64,000 nt of DNA, from assembly GCA_040388605.1 (NCBI GenBank), contig JAZKBN010000013.1, positions 62,001-126,000 on the forward strand. Reading direction: 5' to 3'. Below, in pieces: positions 27,168 through 35,983 of the stretch. The translations under genes and the position numbers were made by a program. Position 1 is the stretch's first letter. Every line of letters begins with the position of its first letter. The notes beneath the pieces were generated by a model that did not search any database, was not told the DNA's origin, and worked only from the letters and a program-made list of their open reading frames with translations. The stretch is from JAZKBN01 sp040388605. GTDB taxonomy: Bacteria; Bacteroidota; Bacteroidia; Cytophagales; Flexibacteraceae.

Positions 27168-28688
27168 CTAAACCCCACCCCTGAGCGCCAAAAACGCCTT
27201 GCCGATATAATTAATAATATCCGTAGCATTCAGCGCCTCATACCCGGTTTCTTCAGCGGCCAGGTTGCCAGCAAGACCATGCAGGTACACACCCAAAACC
27301 GCCGACTCATGCGGGGTATAGCCTTGGGCAAGCAGGGCGCAAATCATACCTGTTAGGGTATCGCCGCTGCCGGGGGTGGCCATGCCGGGGTTGCCCGTGC
27401 TGTTAAAAGCCACATTGCCTGCCGGGTCGCAAACTGCGGTATAGGCCCCTTTCAGCACCACGAATACCTCGTGCCGAATACTGAAATCCTGCAATTTGTA
27501 CAGTGCCTCGAAATCATTGGCCGATGCGCCGGCAAGGCGTTCGAACTCCTTGGGATGCGGGGTAAGAATGCTGTTCTTGGGCACATAAAAAAGCATGTCG
27601 GGGTTATCGGCCAATATATTCAAAGCATCGGCATCAAGAACCAGGGGGGTAGTTGCTTTTTCAAGGAATGCCAAAAATGCTTTGGCGGTCTTTTCTTCCC
27701 TGCCCATACCGGGGCCAAGGGCAAAGGCTGTAAAATTACCTACGGGCGGCGCATGGACTATAAAGGGCTTGTTCTCATCGGCAATAGCCATGGCCTCGGC
27801 AATGGCACTTTGCATGGGCACCAAACCGCAGCGCGGAATGTAGGCAGTTACAAGCCCGGCCCCTGTTTTCAGGCAGGCACGGGTGGCTAAAATAATGGCC
27901 CCCATTTTTCCCTCGGAACCGCCAACCAGTAAAGCCCGCCCGAATGTGCCTTTATGCGAAAATTTCCTGCGGGTTTTCAGCATGGGAACCACATCTTCGG
28001 CTTGGGTGAAGCTGAAGGGGTATTCGCCTTCTTCAAAAGCAGCCGGTAAAATGCCTATATCAAGCACCATGAATTCGCCGGTGTATTTTTCGTTGCCCGG
28101 CATCATGAAAGACAGGCGGGGAGCATGCAAGGCCAAAGTTATATCGGCACGGAAAACGGTGTTTTCAACAGGGGTATGCGCATCTGCCACTAAGCCCGAA
28201 GGCGTATCTATGGCAATGCGAAAGGCTGGAGAGTCGTTCAGGTGTTTTACCACTGCGGCGGCTAAACTGTTCAGCGGCCTGCTCAAACCTGAACCAAAAA
28301 GGGCATCAATTGCAAAATCGTCGGCTGAAATTCCGGGCAGGTCTTTGGCACTGCTGAGTTCCGAAAGGGCTAAGGCATCGGTTTTACGCAGCCTGCGCAG
28401 GTTTTCCTCCATATCTTTGGTATAACCGGCTTCGGGGGCAGGCAGCACGTATGCTTTGGCATTCAGGCCGGCATTTAGCAGGAGTCGGCACAGAGCGAGC
28501 CCGTCGCCGCCATTATTGCCGGGACCGCAGAATATAAAGTAAACCGCAGCAGGCGCAGCCTCCAGTGCGGCAATGGTATTAAAGAGCTTTTCAGCAGCCT
28601 GCTCCATTAAACGGATGCTGCTTATTGGCGTATTTTTAATGGTAAAGGCATCGGCCAGGCGAATTTGCCCGGGGTTGGGTATTTTCAT
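27168..28688 (-). CDS. nnr: bifunctional NAD(P)H-hydrate epimerase / ADP- or ATP-dependent dehydratase
   Basis: A 506-residue fusion. The N-terminal YjeF_N epimerase (about 1-210) has CGPGNNGGDGLALCRLL and AIDALFGSGLSRPL. The C-terminal ribokinase-like dehydratase (about 225-500) has GRALLVGGSEGKMGA, LDADALNIL, LTPHPKEFERLAG and the nucleotide-site NPGMATPGSGDTLTGMI. Together they repair damaged NAD(P)HX. This is a housekeeping protein; its position next to an NAD-consuming TIR system is probably coincidence, since it is on the other strand with normal base composition. Confidence 0.95.
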   Translation of the reverse strand: MKIPNPGQIRLADAFTIKNTPISSIRLMEQAAEKLFNTIAALEAAPAAVYFIFCGPGNNGGDGLALCRLLLNAGLNAKAYVLPAPEAGYTKDMEENLRRLRKTDALALSELSSAKDLPGISADDFAIDALFGSGLSRPLNSLAAAVVKHLNDSPAFRIAIDTPSGLVADAHTPVENTVFRADITLALHAPRLSFMMPGNEKYTGEFMVLDIGILPAAFEEGEYPFSFTQAEDVVPMLKTRRKFSHKGTFGRALLVGGSEGKMGAIILATRACLKTGAGLVTAYIPRCGLVPMQSAIAEAMAIADENKPFIVHAPPVGNFTAFALGPGMGREEKTAKAFLAFLEKATTPLVLDADALNILADNPDMLFYVPKNSILTPHPKEFERLAGASANDFEALYKLQDFSIRHEVFVVLKGAYTAVCDPAGNVAFNSTGNPGMATPGSGDTLTGMICALLAQGYTPHESAVLGVYLHGLAGNLAAEETGYEALNATDIINYIGKAFLALRGGV

Positions 28689-28810
28689 TTGTTATGCGCT
28701 GCGAAAGAGGCTGTAATTTAGTTCAAAAAATAAGGTTCAGGCTACAAAGCCTTCCCCGGTTATATATGAACAGGAAAGTGTTATTATTTAAAGATGGCTT
28801 GCTTAAGCCA

Positions 28811-29959
28811 TCAGTTTATAGGTTCCTTAGCCAACACCTGGGTATATAAATCATTAAAAGCATTCCCAACAGTTTCTGCCGAATACCTTTTGCGGTTGCG
28901 ATTAGAAATATCGGCATAATCCCAATCGGTTTTCAGGGCGCGCTCTATGGTCCATTCCCAGCTTTCGGGGGTGTTTTCGCAGATGAAGCCGTCGCCGGGG
29001 TTCATCATTTCGCGCATGGCGGGCAGGTTAGAGCATACTACGGGGGTGCCTGTTGCCAGCGCTTCGCGGGCCACTATGCCGAATGTTTCGTAATCTGAAG
29101 GATGCAGGAATATATGGCTTTGCTGCATGAGCGCCGCAATTTCCGCCTTTTCGCTGCGGCCGATAAAACGCATGGGCAAGCCGTTTTCAGCTGCCAGCTT
29201 TTCAAGCATGGCCTGCATTTCACCGTATCCGGCTATGGTATAGCGCAAATTAAACCCCTTTTTCCTGATAGCCGCCAATGCCGGAATTACCACCTCGGGC
29301 CTTTTGGGCGGCGTGAGGTTCATTACCGAAAAAATCTCTATAAAACCTTTTTCGGGATCGGGCTTGGGTTTATAGGTAAAAATATCGGCATCTATTACGT
29401 TGGGTATCAGGGCTATTTTGCTTTTGTCGGCTATAAAGCCTTCAATCTGCCCGTATAAGAACTGCGAAACCACGGTAATGGCCCTGGCCTCGGCATAAGC
29501 CCTGCGACCAAGCCAGGCCAGCTTATTGTGCTTCATGTAACGGGCCACCCCGCTCCAATGCTCGGTGAGCATAAAGGGCAGGCCGGTAAAATCTGCAAGC
29601 ATGCGGCCTATGGCAGCGCCGGGGTACAATACCTGCGCATGAATTATATCAGGCTTAAAGCCCGATTTAAGTATTTCGGCATACTGTTTCCGCACATACC
29701 TGAAAAGCAGCCAGGGATTGTTGTAAGCGGCATTATGCAGCATGCCGCGCAGGTGCAGCAGGCGGGTTTGTACGCCGCTTTCATCTTTAAAGCTTTGCAC
29801 TTTGCCGTTCAGCAGGCCGGGGCCGGCACTGTGCACAATGGCTAAAACGGTAACATCCGCGCCGGCTCGGCTTATAGCTGCAGCATACTCTTTTATAAAT
29901 ATGCCCAGGTGCGAACCGGGCGTAGGGTACCAGAAAGTTAATATAAGTACGCGGGTCAT
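28811..29959 (-). CDS. glycosyltransferase family 4 protein
   Basis: The 382-residue product has the GT-B fold. The N-terminal Rossmann part starts VLILTFWYPTPGSHLGIFIKEYA. The C-terminal GT1/GT4 domain has LRYTIAGYGEMQAMLEKLAAENG, a nucleotide-sugar-binding region IFLHPSDYETFGIVAREALATGTPVV with the EX7E-type glutamates, and a helical tail. It transfers sugar from an activated donor, probably in surface polysaccharide or glycoconjugate synthesis. Its ATG overlaps the stop of the upstream amylase by 4 bp, so the two are co-translated, an unusual partner for a secreted amylase. Confidence 0.88.
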   Translation of the reverse strand: MTRVLILTFWYPTPGSHLGIFIKEYAAAISRAGADVTVLAIVHSAGPGLLNGKVQSFKDESGVQTRLLHLRGMLHNAAYNNPWLLFRYVRKQYAEILKSGFKPDIIHAQVLYPGAAIGRMLADFTGLPFMLTEHWSGVARYMKHNKLAWLGRRAYAEARAITVVSQFLYGQIEGFIADKSKIALIPNVIDADIFTYKPKPDPEKGFIEIFSVMNLTPPKRPEVVIPALAAIRKKGFNLRYTIAGYGEMQAMLEKLAAENGLPMRFIGRSEKAEIAALMQQSHIFLHPSDYETFGIVAREALATGTPVVCSNLPAMREMMNPGDGFICENTPESWEWTIERALKTDWDYADISNRNRKRYSAETVGNAFNDLYTQVLAKEPIN

Positions 29960-31812
29960 TTCAGTTCTATAACCATTGCGCTGCGTGCGGGCAGCTCCAT
30001 TTCAGGTACAATGGTAACAGATTTGCCGCTAAGTACATCGGTACCCGTAGCCCCTGCCGAAACAATTTCAGCAAAGCGCTTGGTTTTCAGTTTCTTCGCC
30101 TTGTCGTCGCCGTTTAAAATTACCATTACCTTGGCCTTGGCGTTGTACCTGAAATACACGTACACATTGTCTTCAGGAATAAAATGCTTCAGTTTGCCGG
30201 TTGAAAAAACAGGGTTGTTTTTGCGCCGGTTCAGCAGGTTTTTAGTAAAAGAAAGGGCCTCGGTTTGCTTGGCACCCAGCTTTGTGCCTTTGAATACGTT
30301 TGATGTATCGCCTTCCCAGCCGCCCGGGAAATCGTGGCGCTTCTCTGCATCGTTACTGAAGCCTTCCATCATAATCTCGGTACCGTAATAAATCTGCGGA
30401 ACGCCGCGGGTGGTGAGCAGGAAGGTAAGGGCCAGCTTATACTTGTTAATATCGGATTTTATTTCAGATGCGAAACGGCCAAGGTCATGGTTATCAAGGA
30501 AAATAACATTTTGCTCCGGGTGGTCGTACTGGAAATCCATGGCGAGAATGTTGTAGAGGCGCATGAGGCCGCTGTCCCAGCCGCCGGCATCGTTAAAGGC
30601 TTTTTGGGTGGCGGCGCGTAAAGGAAAATCGGTGAGCGATTGCAGCTCGGGCACATAGCCTTTGCGGGTAGGGGCTCCTTTTTTGAAGTAAGCTTCCAGC
30701 GCCACATCATCTGACCATACTTCACCCACAACGCTGAAGCCGGGGAAATCTGCCTCTATGGCACGCAGCCAATCAGACATAAAGTCTTTATCCGGATACG
30801 GCCAGGTATCCATGCGAATACCGTCGAGGCCTGAATAGGCTATCCACCAAAGGGTGTTTTGAATAAGGTAGGTGGCCAGCATTTTATTGTCCTGGGCCAG
30901 GTCTGGCATGGCGCGGCTGAACCAGCCGTTGAGCATGGTATTGCTGTCTGAAGATGATGCATAGGGGTCAGAAACCACCGACAGCCTGAAGTTCGAATTG
31001 ATGTATTCGGCATGCCGGTGCACCCAGGTTTTCTGCGGTGCATCTTTCATCCAGAGATGCTCTATGCCTATGTGGTTGGCCACCATATCCATAACCACTT
31101 TCATGCTGCGGCTGTGGCATTTTTCCACCAGGGCCTTATACTCTTCGTTACTCCCGAAACGGGGGTCTATTTTATAAAGGTCGGTAATGGCATAGCCGTG
31201 GTAGCTTTGTCCGGGCATATCGTTTTCAAGCACGGGGTTCAGCCAAAGGGTATTTACGCCCAGGTTTTGCAGGTAATCAAGGTTATTTACTATGCCTGCC
31301 AAATCGCCGCCGTGGCGACCCCATTCGTTTTTGCGGTTGGCTTTTTCGCGCATGCCGGCCACATCGTCGTTAGCCGGGTTGCCGTTCGCAAATCGGTCAG
31401 GGAAAATCATATACATTACATCCGAGGGGTTAAAACCGAGAATGCGTCCCTGCCGGCTGGGTTTGCCGTATAGGGTATAGGGTATTTTCTTAGTATCGGC
31501 CCCCAGGCTGAGCACTATATCGAAACTGCCGGGCTTGGCGGTTGCGCCTATGTTCAGGGTTACAAACAGGTAGTTCGGGCTGTCGCCAACAGCTGTGCCG
31601 CTGATGGTAACACCCGGGTAAGACAGCTTAGCCTGGGCTTTTGCCAAACCGTCGCCGTGCATAAGCACCTGTACCTTGTTATGCTTCATGCCCACCCACC
31701 AGTTGGCAGGCTCCACCTTATCTACCACCGGGAAAGCGGCAAGGGCGGGCATGGCAATCAGGCTGAGCATGGCTATTGGTACGGCTGAAAGAAACCGGGA
31801 AAATCTGTTCAT
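29956..31812 (-). CDS. secreted GH13 alpha-amylase / cyclomaltodextrinase-like enzyme
   Basis: The 618-residue product starts at ATG 31812, giving a signal peptide (RFLSAVPIAMLSLIAMPALA); the longer frame to 31863 would place the start next to the -7 element. An N-terminal Ig-like module (cyclomaltodextrinase-N type, VDKVEPANWWVGMKHNKVQ) precedes the GH13 barrel. Catalytic residues are the nucleophile Asp in GIRMDTWPYPD (about 335), the acid/base Glu in VVGEVWSDD (about 365) and the stabiliser Asp in FLDNHDLGRF (about 440). A C-terminal beta domain follows (YVYFRYNAKAKVMVILNGDD). It resembles SusA/neopullulanase enzymes acting on maltodextrins in the periplasm. No SusC/SusD genes are nearby. 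Confidence 0.92.
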   Translation of the reverse strand: MNRFSRFLSAVPIAMLSLIAMPALAAFPVVDKVEPANWWVGMKHNKVQVLMHGDGLAKAQAKLSYPGVTISGTAVGDSPNYLFVTLNIGATAKPGSFDIVLSLGADTKKIPYTLYGKPSRQGRILGFNPSDVMYMIFPDRFANGNPANDDVAGMREKANRKNEWGRHGGDLAGIVNNLDYLQNLGVNTLWLNPVLENDMPGQSYHGYAITDLYKIDPRFGSNEEYKALVEKCHSRSMKVVMDMVANHIGIEHLWMKDAPQKTWVHRHAEYINSNFRLSVVSDPYASSSDSNTMLNGWFSRAMPDLAQDNKMLATYLIQNTLWWIAYSGLDGIRMDTWPYPDKDFMSDWLRAIEADFPGFSVVGEVWSDDVALEAYFKKGAPTRKGYVPELQSLTDFPLRAATQKAFNDAGGWDSGLMRLYNILAMDFQYDHPEQNVIFLDNHDLGRFASEIKSDINKYKLALTFLLTTRGVPQIYYGTEIMMEGFSNDAEKRHDFPGGWEGDTSNVFKGTKLGAKQTEALSFTKNLLNRRKNNPVFSTGKLKHFIPEDNVYVYFRYNAKAKVMVILNGDDKAKKLKTKRFAEIVSAGATGTDVLSGKSVTIVPEMELPARSAMVIELK

Positions 31813-32008
31813 AGGAGTTTGGTGCCAGGTTGGTAATGTATGCCCCTTTCCGAGGGATTGCACGGCTGTACGGCAAAGCTAAAGGATTCAGGGGTTTTTA
31901 GGGGCATTTATGCTTAAAAAATGAGGTTCCGGGGCGCAGGCACATGGTTCCCGCCGCCGGGACCCGTGGCACCTTTGGTTAAAGGCACCGGTTTTTACCT
32001 TTTTTATG
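31813..32008. other. divergent spacer between amylase and repeat array
   Basis: Contains the amylase -7 element and a GC-rich stretch with short inverted repeats (GGCAC...GCACC). No gene is visible; the tandem array begins at its right end. Confidence 0.35.
31874..31881 (-). promoter_or_regulatory. possible -7 element of the amylase/GT4 operon
   Basis: TAGCTTTG on the minus strand fits TAnnTTTG, 61 bp before the ATG at 31812. No good TTG is seen at the expected distance. It supports the shorter start over 31863. Confidence 0.4.
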
Positions 32009-32212
32009 GTATTCAGTGTTTGCTGAATAAGGGGGTAATTATAGAGTGAATACTAAATAAAGGGTAATTATTCAGTAAAAGCCGAATAATGATACATTAT
32101 AGAGTGTTTGCTGAATACTGCATGACTATAGAGTAAATGCTGAATAATAGTATATTATAGAGTATTTACTGAATATTGCATGATTATAGGGCAAATGCTG
32201 AATATATTTGCA
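32009..32212 (+). repeat. seven degenerate 29-30-bp tandem repeats
   Basis: Contiguous units at 32009-32038 (30 bp), 32039, 32068, 32097, 32126, 32155 and 32184-32212 (29 bp each). The core is TTATAGAGT-N5-CTGAATA-N8. Units alternate between T-rich and A-rich N5, giving a secondary 58-bp period; units 4 and 6 agree at 26 of 29 positions. Units 1 and 3 carry a dyad ATTCAG-N6-CTGAAT (perfect in unit 1). The array has no unique spacers and ends 26 bp before the satD start, so it looks like a multi-site regulatory array. Confidence 0.85.
32203..32210 (+). promoter_or_regulatory. possible -7 element of satD embedded in last repeat
   Basis: TATATTTG fits TAnnTTTG and lies 28 bp before the ATG at 32239. 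The nearest TTG (32176-32178) is 24 bp upstream, a little far. If real, the promoter lies inside repeat units 6-7. Confidence 0.45.
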
Positions 32213-32238
32213 CTGTATATCTCTTAATACTTATATCT

Positions 32239-32880
32239 ATGACCAATTATGCAGTAATATCAGGTGATATTGTAAATTTTACAATGCTGCCGGAAAGTAA
32301 CAGAAAATGGTTGATGGAAAGCACCAAGGGATTATTAAACGAATGGGAAGAAGTTCCCGGTGATTCAGGTGTTTTTAGCGGCGACAGTTATCAGCTTTTA
32401 ATAGCAGATATTAAGTCGGCTTTAAAACGCAGCATTCAGTTAATTTGTTGGTTTAAAACACAATCAGACCAAACGAAAAATATAAAAATAGGTACGAGAG
32501 TGTCGGTTGGAGTTGGAAGCATAGCTTATAAAATTTCATCTGTGCTCGATTCAGACGGTGAAGCTTTTCATATTTCGGGCAGGAATTTGGGAATAATGAA
32601 ACATGGGGAATCGTTGGCGGTTAATACTGCCAATGAGAAAATTAACCGGCAAACAGAATTGATTCTTAGTTTTGTAAACCCAATTCTGAATAAATGGACA
32701 GTTCCGCAAGCTGAAGTAATTCACATGTATCTTGACGACCTAACCCAAGCTAAAATTGCGGATATACTGGGCATTAAGCAAAGTTCGGTTAACAACCGCC
32801 TGAAAGCGGCCCAATGGAAGGAAGTGGAAAACGCCGTTTATTATATAGCTGAAACAATAGAAGAGGAATTTAAACAGTAA
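32239..32880 (+). CDS. satD: SatD family protein with C-terminal helix-turn-helix
   Basis: The start is ATG 32239 (MTNYAVISGDIVNFTMLP); the frame reaches back into the repeat array but that part is not protein-like. The 213-residue product matches the SatD family: YAVISGDIVNF, GDSYQLLI, RVSVGVGSI and SDGEAFHISGR. The C-terminal 50 residues form a sigma-region-4-like HTH (VIHMYLDDLTQAKIADILGIKQSSVNNRLKAA). It is named after the streptococcal sat acid-tolerance locus; biochemical role unknown. Its stop overlaps the DUF3307 start (TAATG). The HTH makes it a candidate ligand of the upstream repeats. Confidence 0.78.
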   Translation: MTNYAVISGDIVNFTMLPESNRKWLMESTKGLLNEWEEVPGDSGVFSGDSYQLLIADIKSALKRSIQLICWFKTQSDQTKNIKIGTRVSVGVGSIAYKISSVLDSDGEAFHISGRNLGIMKHGESLAVNTANEKINRQTELILSFVNPILNKWTVPQAEVIHMYLDDLTQAKIADILGIKQSSVNNRLKAAQWKEVENAVYYIAETIEEEFKQ

Positions 32881-33614
32881 TGGAAATAACCCTGCTTCTC
32901 CGCCTGCTTACAGCCCACCTGCTTACCGATTTTGTGTTCCGGCCCGCTTCATGGGTGGCAGAGCGTAAAGCGAAAAAAGTAAAATCGCTTAAGCTGCCGC
33001 TGCATGTTTTTATAACGGCTTCAACAGCCTATATTTTTTCAGGCCTGTATACGTGTTGGCAAATTCCATTGGCGATTTTTATAAGCCACTATATTATAGA
33101 TACAGCAAAAGCTTATTTGCCCGATAACTTAACCTTTTTAATACTCGACCAATTAATGCATGTGTTGGTTATTGCCGGTATTTGGCTGGTAAAGGACGAG
33201 CATTTGCAGGCTGTAACAAACATGCTGTATGCCGCAGCAGCCAACAGGAATTTTTGGCTCATAAGCGTGGCCTACATATTTGTAGCCTGGCCTCTCGGTA
33301 TTCTTATAGGCAAAGCAATAGGCAAAGCAACCGCCGTTTGGCGCGACCACATAAATACAAGCCCTGAAAATAAAGAAGGCCTTGCCGATGCCGGCAAATG
33401 GATAGGTATTTGCGAAAGAACCCTGATTCTGACCTTTATATTATCTAACCAATACGAAGGAATCGGGTTCCTGATAACGGCCAAATCATTGCTCAGGTTT
33501 GGTGAAAAAGAGCAGGATCAGCAAAAAAAGACGGAATATATTTTGGTGGGTACTTTAATAAGCTTTGCTGCATCAACATTGATTGGTGTGATGTTGGTTT
33601 CCGCCATGCATTAA
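32880..33614 (+). CDS. DUF3307 family membrane protein
   Basis: A 244-residue inner-membrane protein. The N-terminus (LLLRLLTAHLLTDFVFRPASWVAERK) and FISHYIIDTAKAYL with LDQLMHVLVI are the DUF3307 signature, including conserved His/Asp residues in helices (HLLTDF, HYIID, DQLMH). About six to seven hydrophobic helices are seen, ending LISFAASTLIGVMLVSAM. It is coupled to satD by a one-base overlap. The SatD/DUF3307 association recurs across bacteria, but the function is unknown. Confidence 0.8.
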   Translation: MEITLLLRLLTAHLLTDFVFRPASWVAERKAKKVKSLKLPLHVFITASTAYIFSGLYTCWQIPLAIFISHYIIDTAKAYLPDNLTFLILDQLMHVLVIAGIWLVKDEHLQAVTNMLYAAAANRNFWLISVAYIFVAWPLGILIGKAIGKATAVWRDHINTSPENKEGLADAGKWIGICERTLILTFILSNQYEGIGFLITAKSLLRFGEKEQDQQKKTEYILVGTLISFAASTLIGVMLVSAMH

Positions 33615-33631
33615 AAAAATACTGAAGCCCC

Positions 33632-34204
33632 TTACAAATCCTTGGTATGCTCAATGGCATCGGCCAGCTTGGCGTACCATTCTTTTCCGTATTTGCGTTC
33701 CAGCGGTTCTTTCAGGAATTTATATACAGGTACTCCCAATTTAGAGCCCAGGGCACAGGCCGGGTCGCAGATTTTCCAACGGTGATAGTTGAGCGCTTCA
33801 AAGCTCTCGTATTTGGTAATACGTATAGGATAAAGATGGCAGCTGATTGGCTTTTTCCATTCAACGGCTCCCGCATAATATGCTTTTTCTATGCCGCATG
33901 CCCAGGCGCCATGCTCACCGGTTATGGCATAGGCGCATTGCTTTCCTTCAATAAGCGGGGTGCTGAAATCGCCTTCCCAATCTGTTACCCAATGGCCCTG
34001 CTCAGCAATGGCGGCACGCCCTTCCTCGGTAAGAAAGGGGGCTACCTTGTCGTAAATATCTTCAAGAATGCCTAATTCATCTTCCTCAAGGGGTGCACCC
34101 AGATCTCCTTCTTCGCAGCATGCTCCTTTGCAGGCCTCTATGTCGCAAACAAATAGCTGCTCGGCTATGTCAGATGAAATTACGGTGTTGTCTATTGCTA
34201 TCAC
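33632..34204 (-). CDS. DUF3109 family Cys-rich protein
   Basis: A 190-residue cytosolic protein with eight clustered cysteines: FVCDIEACKGACCEEGD (four), QCAYAITGEHGAWACGIEKA (two), SCHLYPIRI and ICDPACALG. This is the DUF3109/YkgJ-type pattern thought to bind zinc or an Fe-S cluster. Length and both ends look complete. It is convergent with the DUF3307 gene (17-bp gap). Role unknown. Confidence 0.88.
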   Translation of the reverse strand: MIAIDNTVISSDIAEQLFVCDIEACKGACCEEGDLGAPLEEDELGILEDIYDKVAPFLTEEGRAAIAEQGHWVTDWEGDFSTPLIEGKQCAYAITGEHGAWACGIEKAYYAGAVEWKKPISCHLYPIRITKYESFEALNYHRWKICDPACALGSKLGVPVYKFLKEPLERKYGKEWYAKLADAIEHTKDL

Positions 34205-34301
34205 AGCGGGCGTTGGGGGGAAATAAAACCGGCTCGGCTCTTATTCTTAAGGGATAAAAAGCCGGGCCGGTATATGAAATGCTGATGCCGATAATTGCGG
34301 C

Positions 34302-35396
34302 TTATTTCATGCGGAAGTAAACCGGGAAGTGATCGCTGTAGCCGCCCTTGTAATTGGGGCCAACATAAGTACGCAGCGGCGAGCCGGCATATTTGCCGCT
34401 TGCTTCCTGGCTCTTCTCGGTTTTGTATATGGCCGATGAATTGGTAACATATTTCAGGCCCGGACCGCTTTTCAGCAAACCGTCGCTAAGTATGATGTTA
34501 TCTATCATATTGAACTCGCCTTTGAAGTAATAGCTGCCTTGGCCCTGCGCCTTTAAAGGGCCCATGATATCGAAGAAGCGGCCGGGCGCCAGGCTGTCGG
34601 GGCTCGATACTGCTTTCAGGCTTTGGGTTACGCTAATGTTATTGGGCTCATCGTTCAAATCGCCCATTATAATTATTTTGCTGTCGGGGTTTACAGCCAA
34701 GAGTTTATCGGCCTGCTTACGCACTTCGTTGGCTACGAAAACACGCTTGGGCTCGCTTTCCTTTTCGCCGCCGCGCCTGCTGGGCCAGTGGCATACAAAA
34801 AAGGTAATGGTATCCTGCCCGAACCTTGCCGCCGCCACATCGGCCGACATTTTACCCTTGGCCGTTTTCTGCTTAGCCTTGGCTTTGTCTTTCTTAGCTG
34901 CCTTTTTAATTACACGTACCATTAATATATCTCGGGTACGGAAAGCCGTATCATCGGGCATGTGAATAGGGAAGTTGTGCGATGAAACCACCGTGTAAAA
35001 TTCGGGCTTGTAGAAAAAGCCCACATCAATGCCGCGCCTGTCAGGCGAGTTGTAATGCACTATTTGGTAGGGGCCGGTAACAGGCTCAAGGCTTGCGGCC
35101 AAATCGGTAAGCACTTTGCGGTTCTCAATTTCGGCAACACCTAAAAAATCAGGACCTTTTTCGCCCATGCCGCTAATTATCTCGGTAAGGCGGGCCAGCT
35201 TGGTTTTATAGCGTTCTTCCGTCCATTGGTTTTTGGCTTCAGGCAGAAACTCTTCATCATCTATGGTGCTGTCGTTTTTGGTGTCGTAAAGGTTTTCAAC
35301 GTTCCAAAAAGCAACGGTAACCTGTTTTTGCGCATGGGCCCCAACGGTGCAGAAAATAAGCAATGCAAGGCTTAAATATTTGATATTAACCTTCAT
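34302..35396 (-). CDS. secreted endonuclease/exonuclease/phosphatase (EEP) family protein
   Basis: The 364-residue product is called from ATG 35396, which yields a signal peptide (YLSLALLIFCTVGAHAQ); the frame extends upstream to 35531 without protein-like content. The EEP fold motifs are AFWNVENLYDTKND (metal-binding Asn), FLGVAEIENRKVL (metal-binding Glu), FFVCHWPSR, IIMGDLNDEPNN (catalytic Asp/Asn) and C-terminal YSDHFPVYFRMK (catalytic His with Asp). It probably hydrolyses phosphodiester or phosphomonoester bonds outside the cytoplasm; DNA, nucleotides or lipids are all possible. A Lys/Ala-rich insert (KKAAKKDKAKAKQKTAKGK) is low-complexity. Confidence 0.85.
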   Translation of the reverse strand: MKVNIKYLSLALLIFCTVGAHAQKQVTVAFWNVENLYDTKNDSTIDDEEFLPEAKNQWTEERYKTKLARLTEIISGMGEKGPDFLGVAEIENRKVLTDLAASLEPVTGPYQIVHYNSPDRRGIDVGFFYKPEFYTVVSSHNFPIHMPDDTAFRTRDILMVRVIKKAAKKDKAKAKQKTAKGKMSADVAAARFGQDTITFFVCHWPSRRGGEKESEPKRVFVANEVRKQADKLLAVNPDSKIIIMGDLNDEPNNISVTQSLKAVSSPDSLAPGRFFDIMGPLKAQGQGSYYFKGEFNMIDNIILSDGLLKSGPGLKYVTNSSAIYKTEKSQEASGKYAGSPLRTYVGPNYKGGYSDHFPVYFRMK

Positions 35397-35983
35397 GAAT
35401 GGTCTTCGGCCAAGCCGAAAAGTTTTATTGTGTTGACAAACGGGAACGTAAATGCAAAAATACAAAATCTGTAAGAGAATGCCGGTACACAAAGGGAATG
35501 TTAATGAACAGGTAAAGGAAGAGATGGCCAATGTTTTAATTTGTATTGTTAAAGCTGTTGGTACATTTATAGGGTTCCATAAGCTAAAACAGGCTGAATC
35601 AGGCCATGATATTTAATAGTATTGCTTTTATTTTCAGGCACTTAATACTTGTTTCGCCTGTAAGTGCGTGGCGTATTTGGTTATAACAGCTCACCTGCGC
35701 GTGTGCAGAATAATGTGTACATCCGTATGAATGACCGCCATAGATTGACCGGATTTGAGCGATGCCAAATCGCTTCACTTTAGTTATCCTTTTATTGAGG
35801 TGCTTAGGTTTCGTGTTTACCGCGGCGGGGCTTTTTAACAGTGTGGCTTCCCGGCTAAAGCTCTCTCAGGTTTATCACCTTCAAATACTAAGAGCCGCAA
35901 TTGGCGCAATACCAAAGCAAAAGCCGCAGCCCCTGTGAAGGAACTGCGGCTTTTAAATTATCTGCCTGTTCGGGCAGCGGGAA
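35397..35983. other. intergenic region, 587 bp
   Basis: Upstream of the EEP gene and downstream of the large Ig-repeat gene. It contains TATTTTTG on the minus strand (35455-35462), a candidate -7 for the EEP gene 59 bp before its ATG, and the terminator at 35919-35954. No ORF or RNA gene is recognised in the rest. Confidence 0.4.
35919..35954 (-). terminator. rho-independent terminator of the large Ig-repeat gene
   Basis: Perfect 11-bp stem AAAAGCCGCAG / CTGCGGCTTTT with a 14-nt loop, 30 bp after the stop codon. Confidence 0.85.

Noticed and set aside
27168..28688. nnr as part of the TIR-caspase system
   Set aside because: Opposite strand, normal composition and universal housekeeping role; adjacency to an NAD-using system is most simply coincidence.
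32009..32212. CRISPR array
   Set aside because: Repeats are contiguous with no unique spacers, are degenerate, and no cas gene is present.
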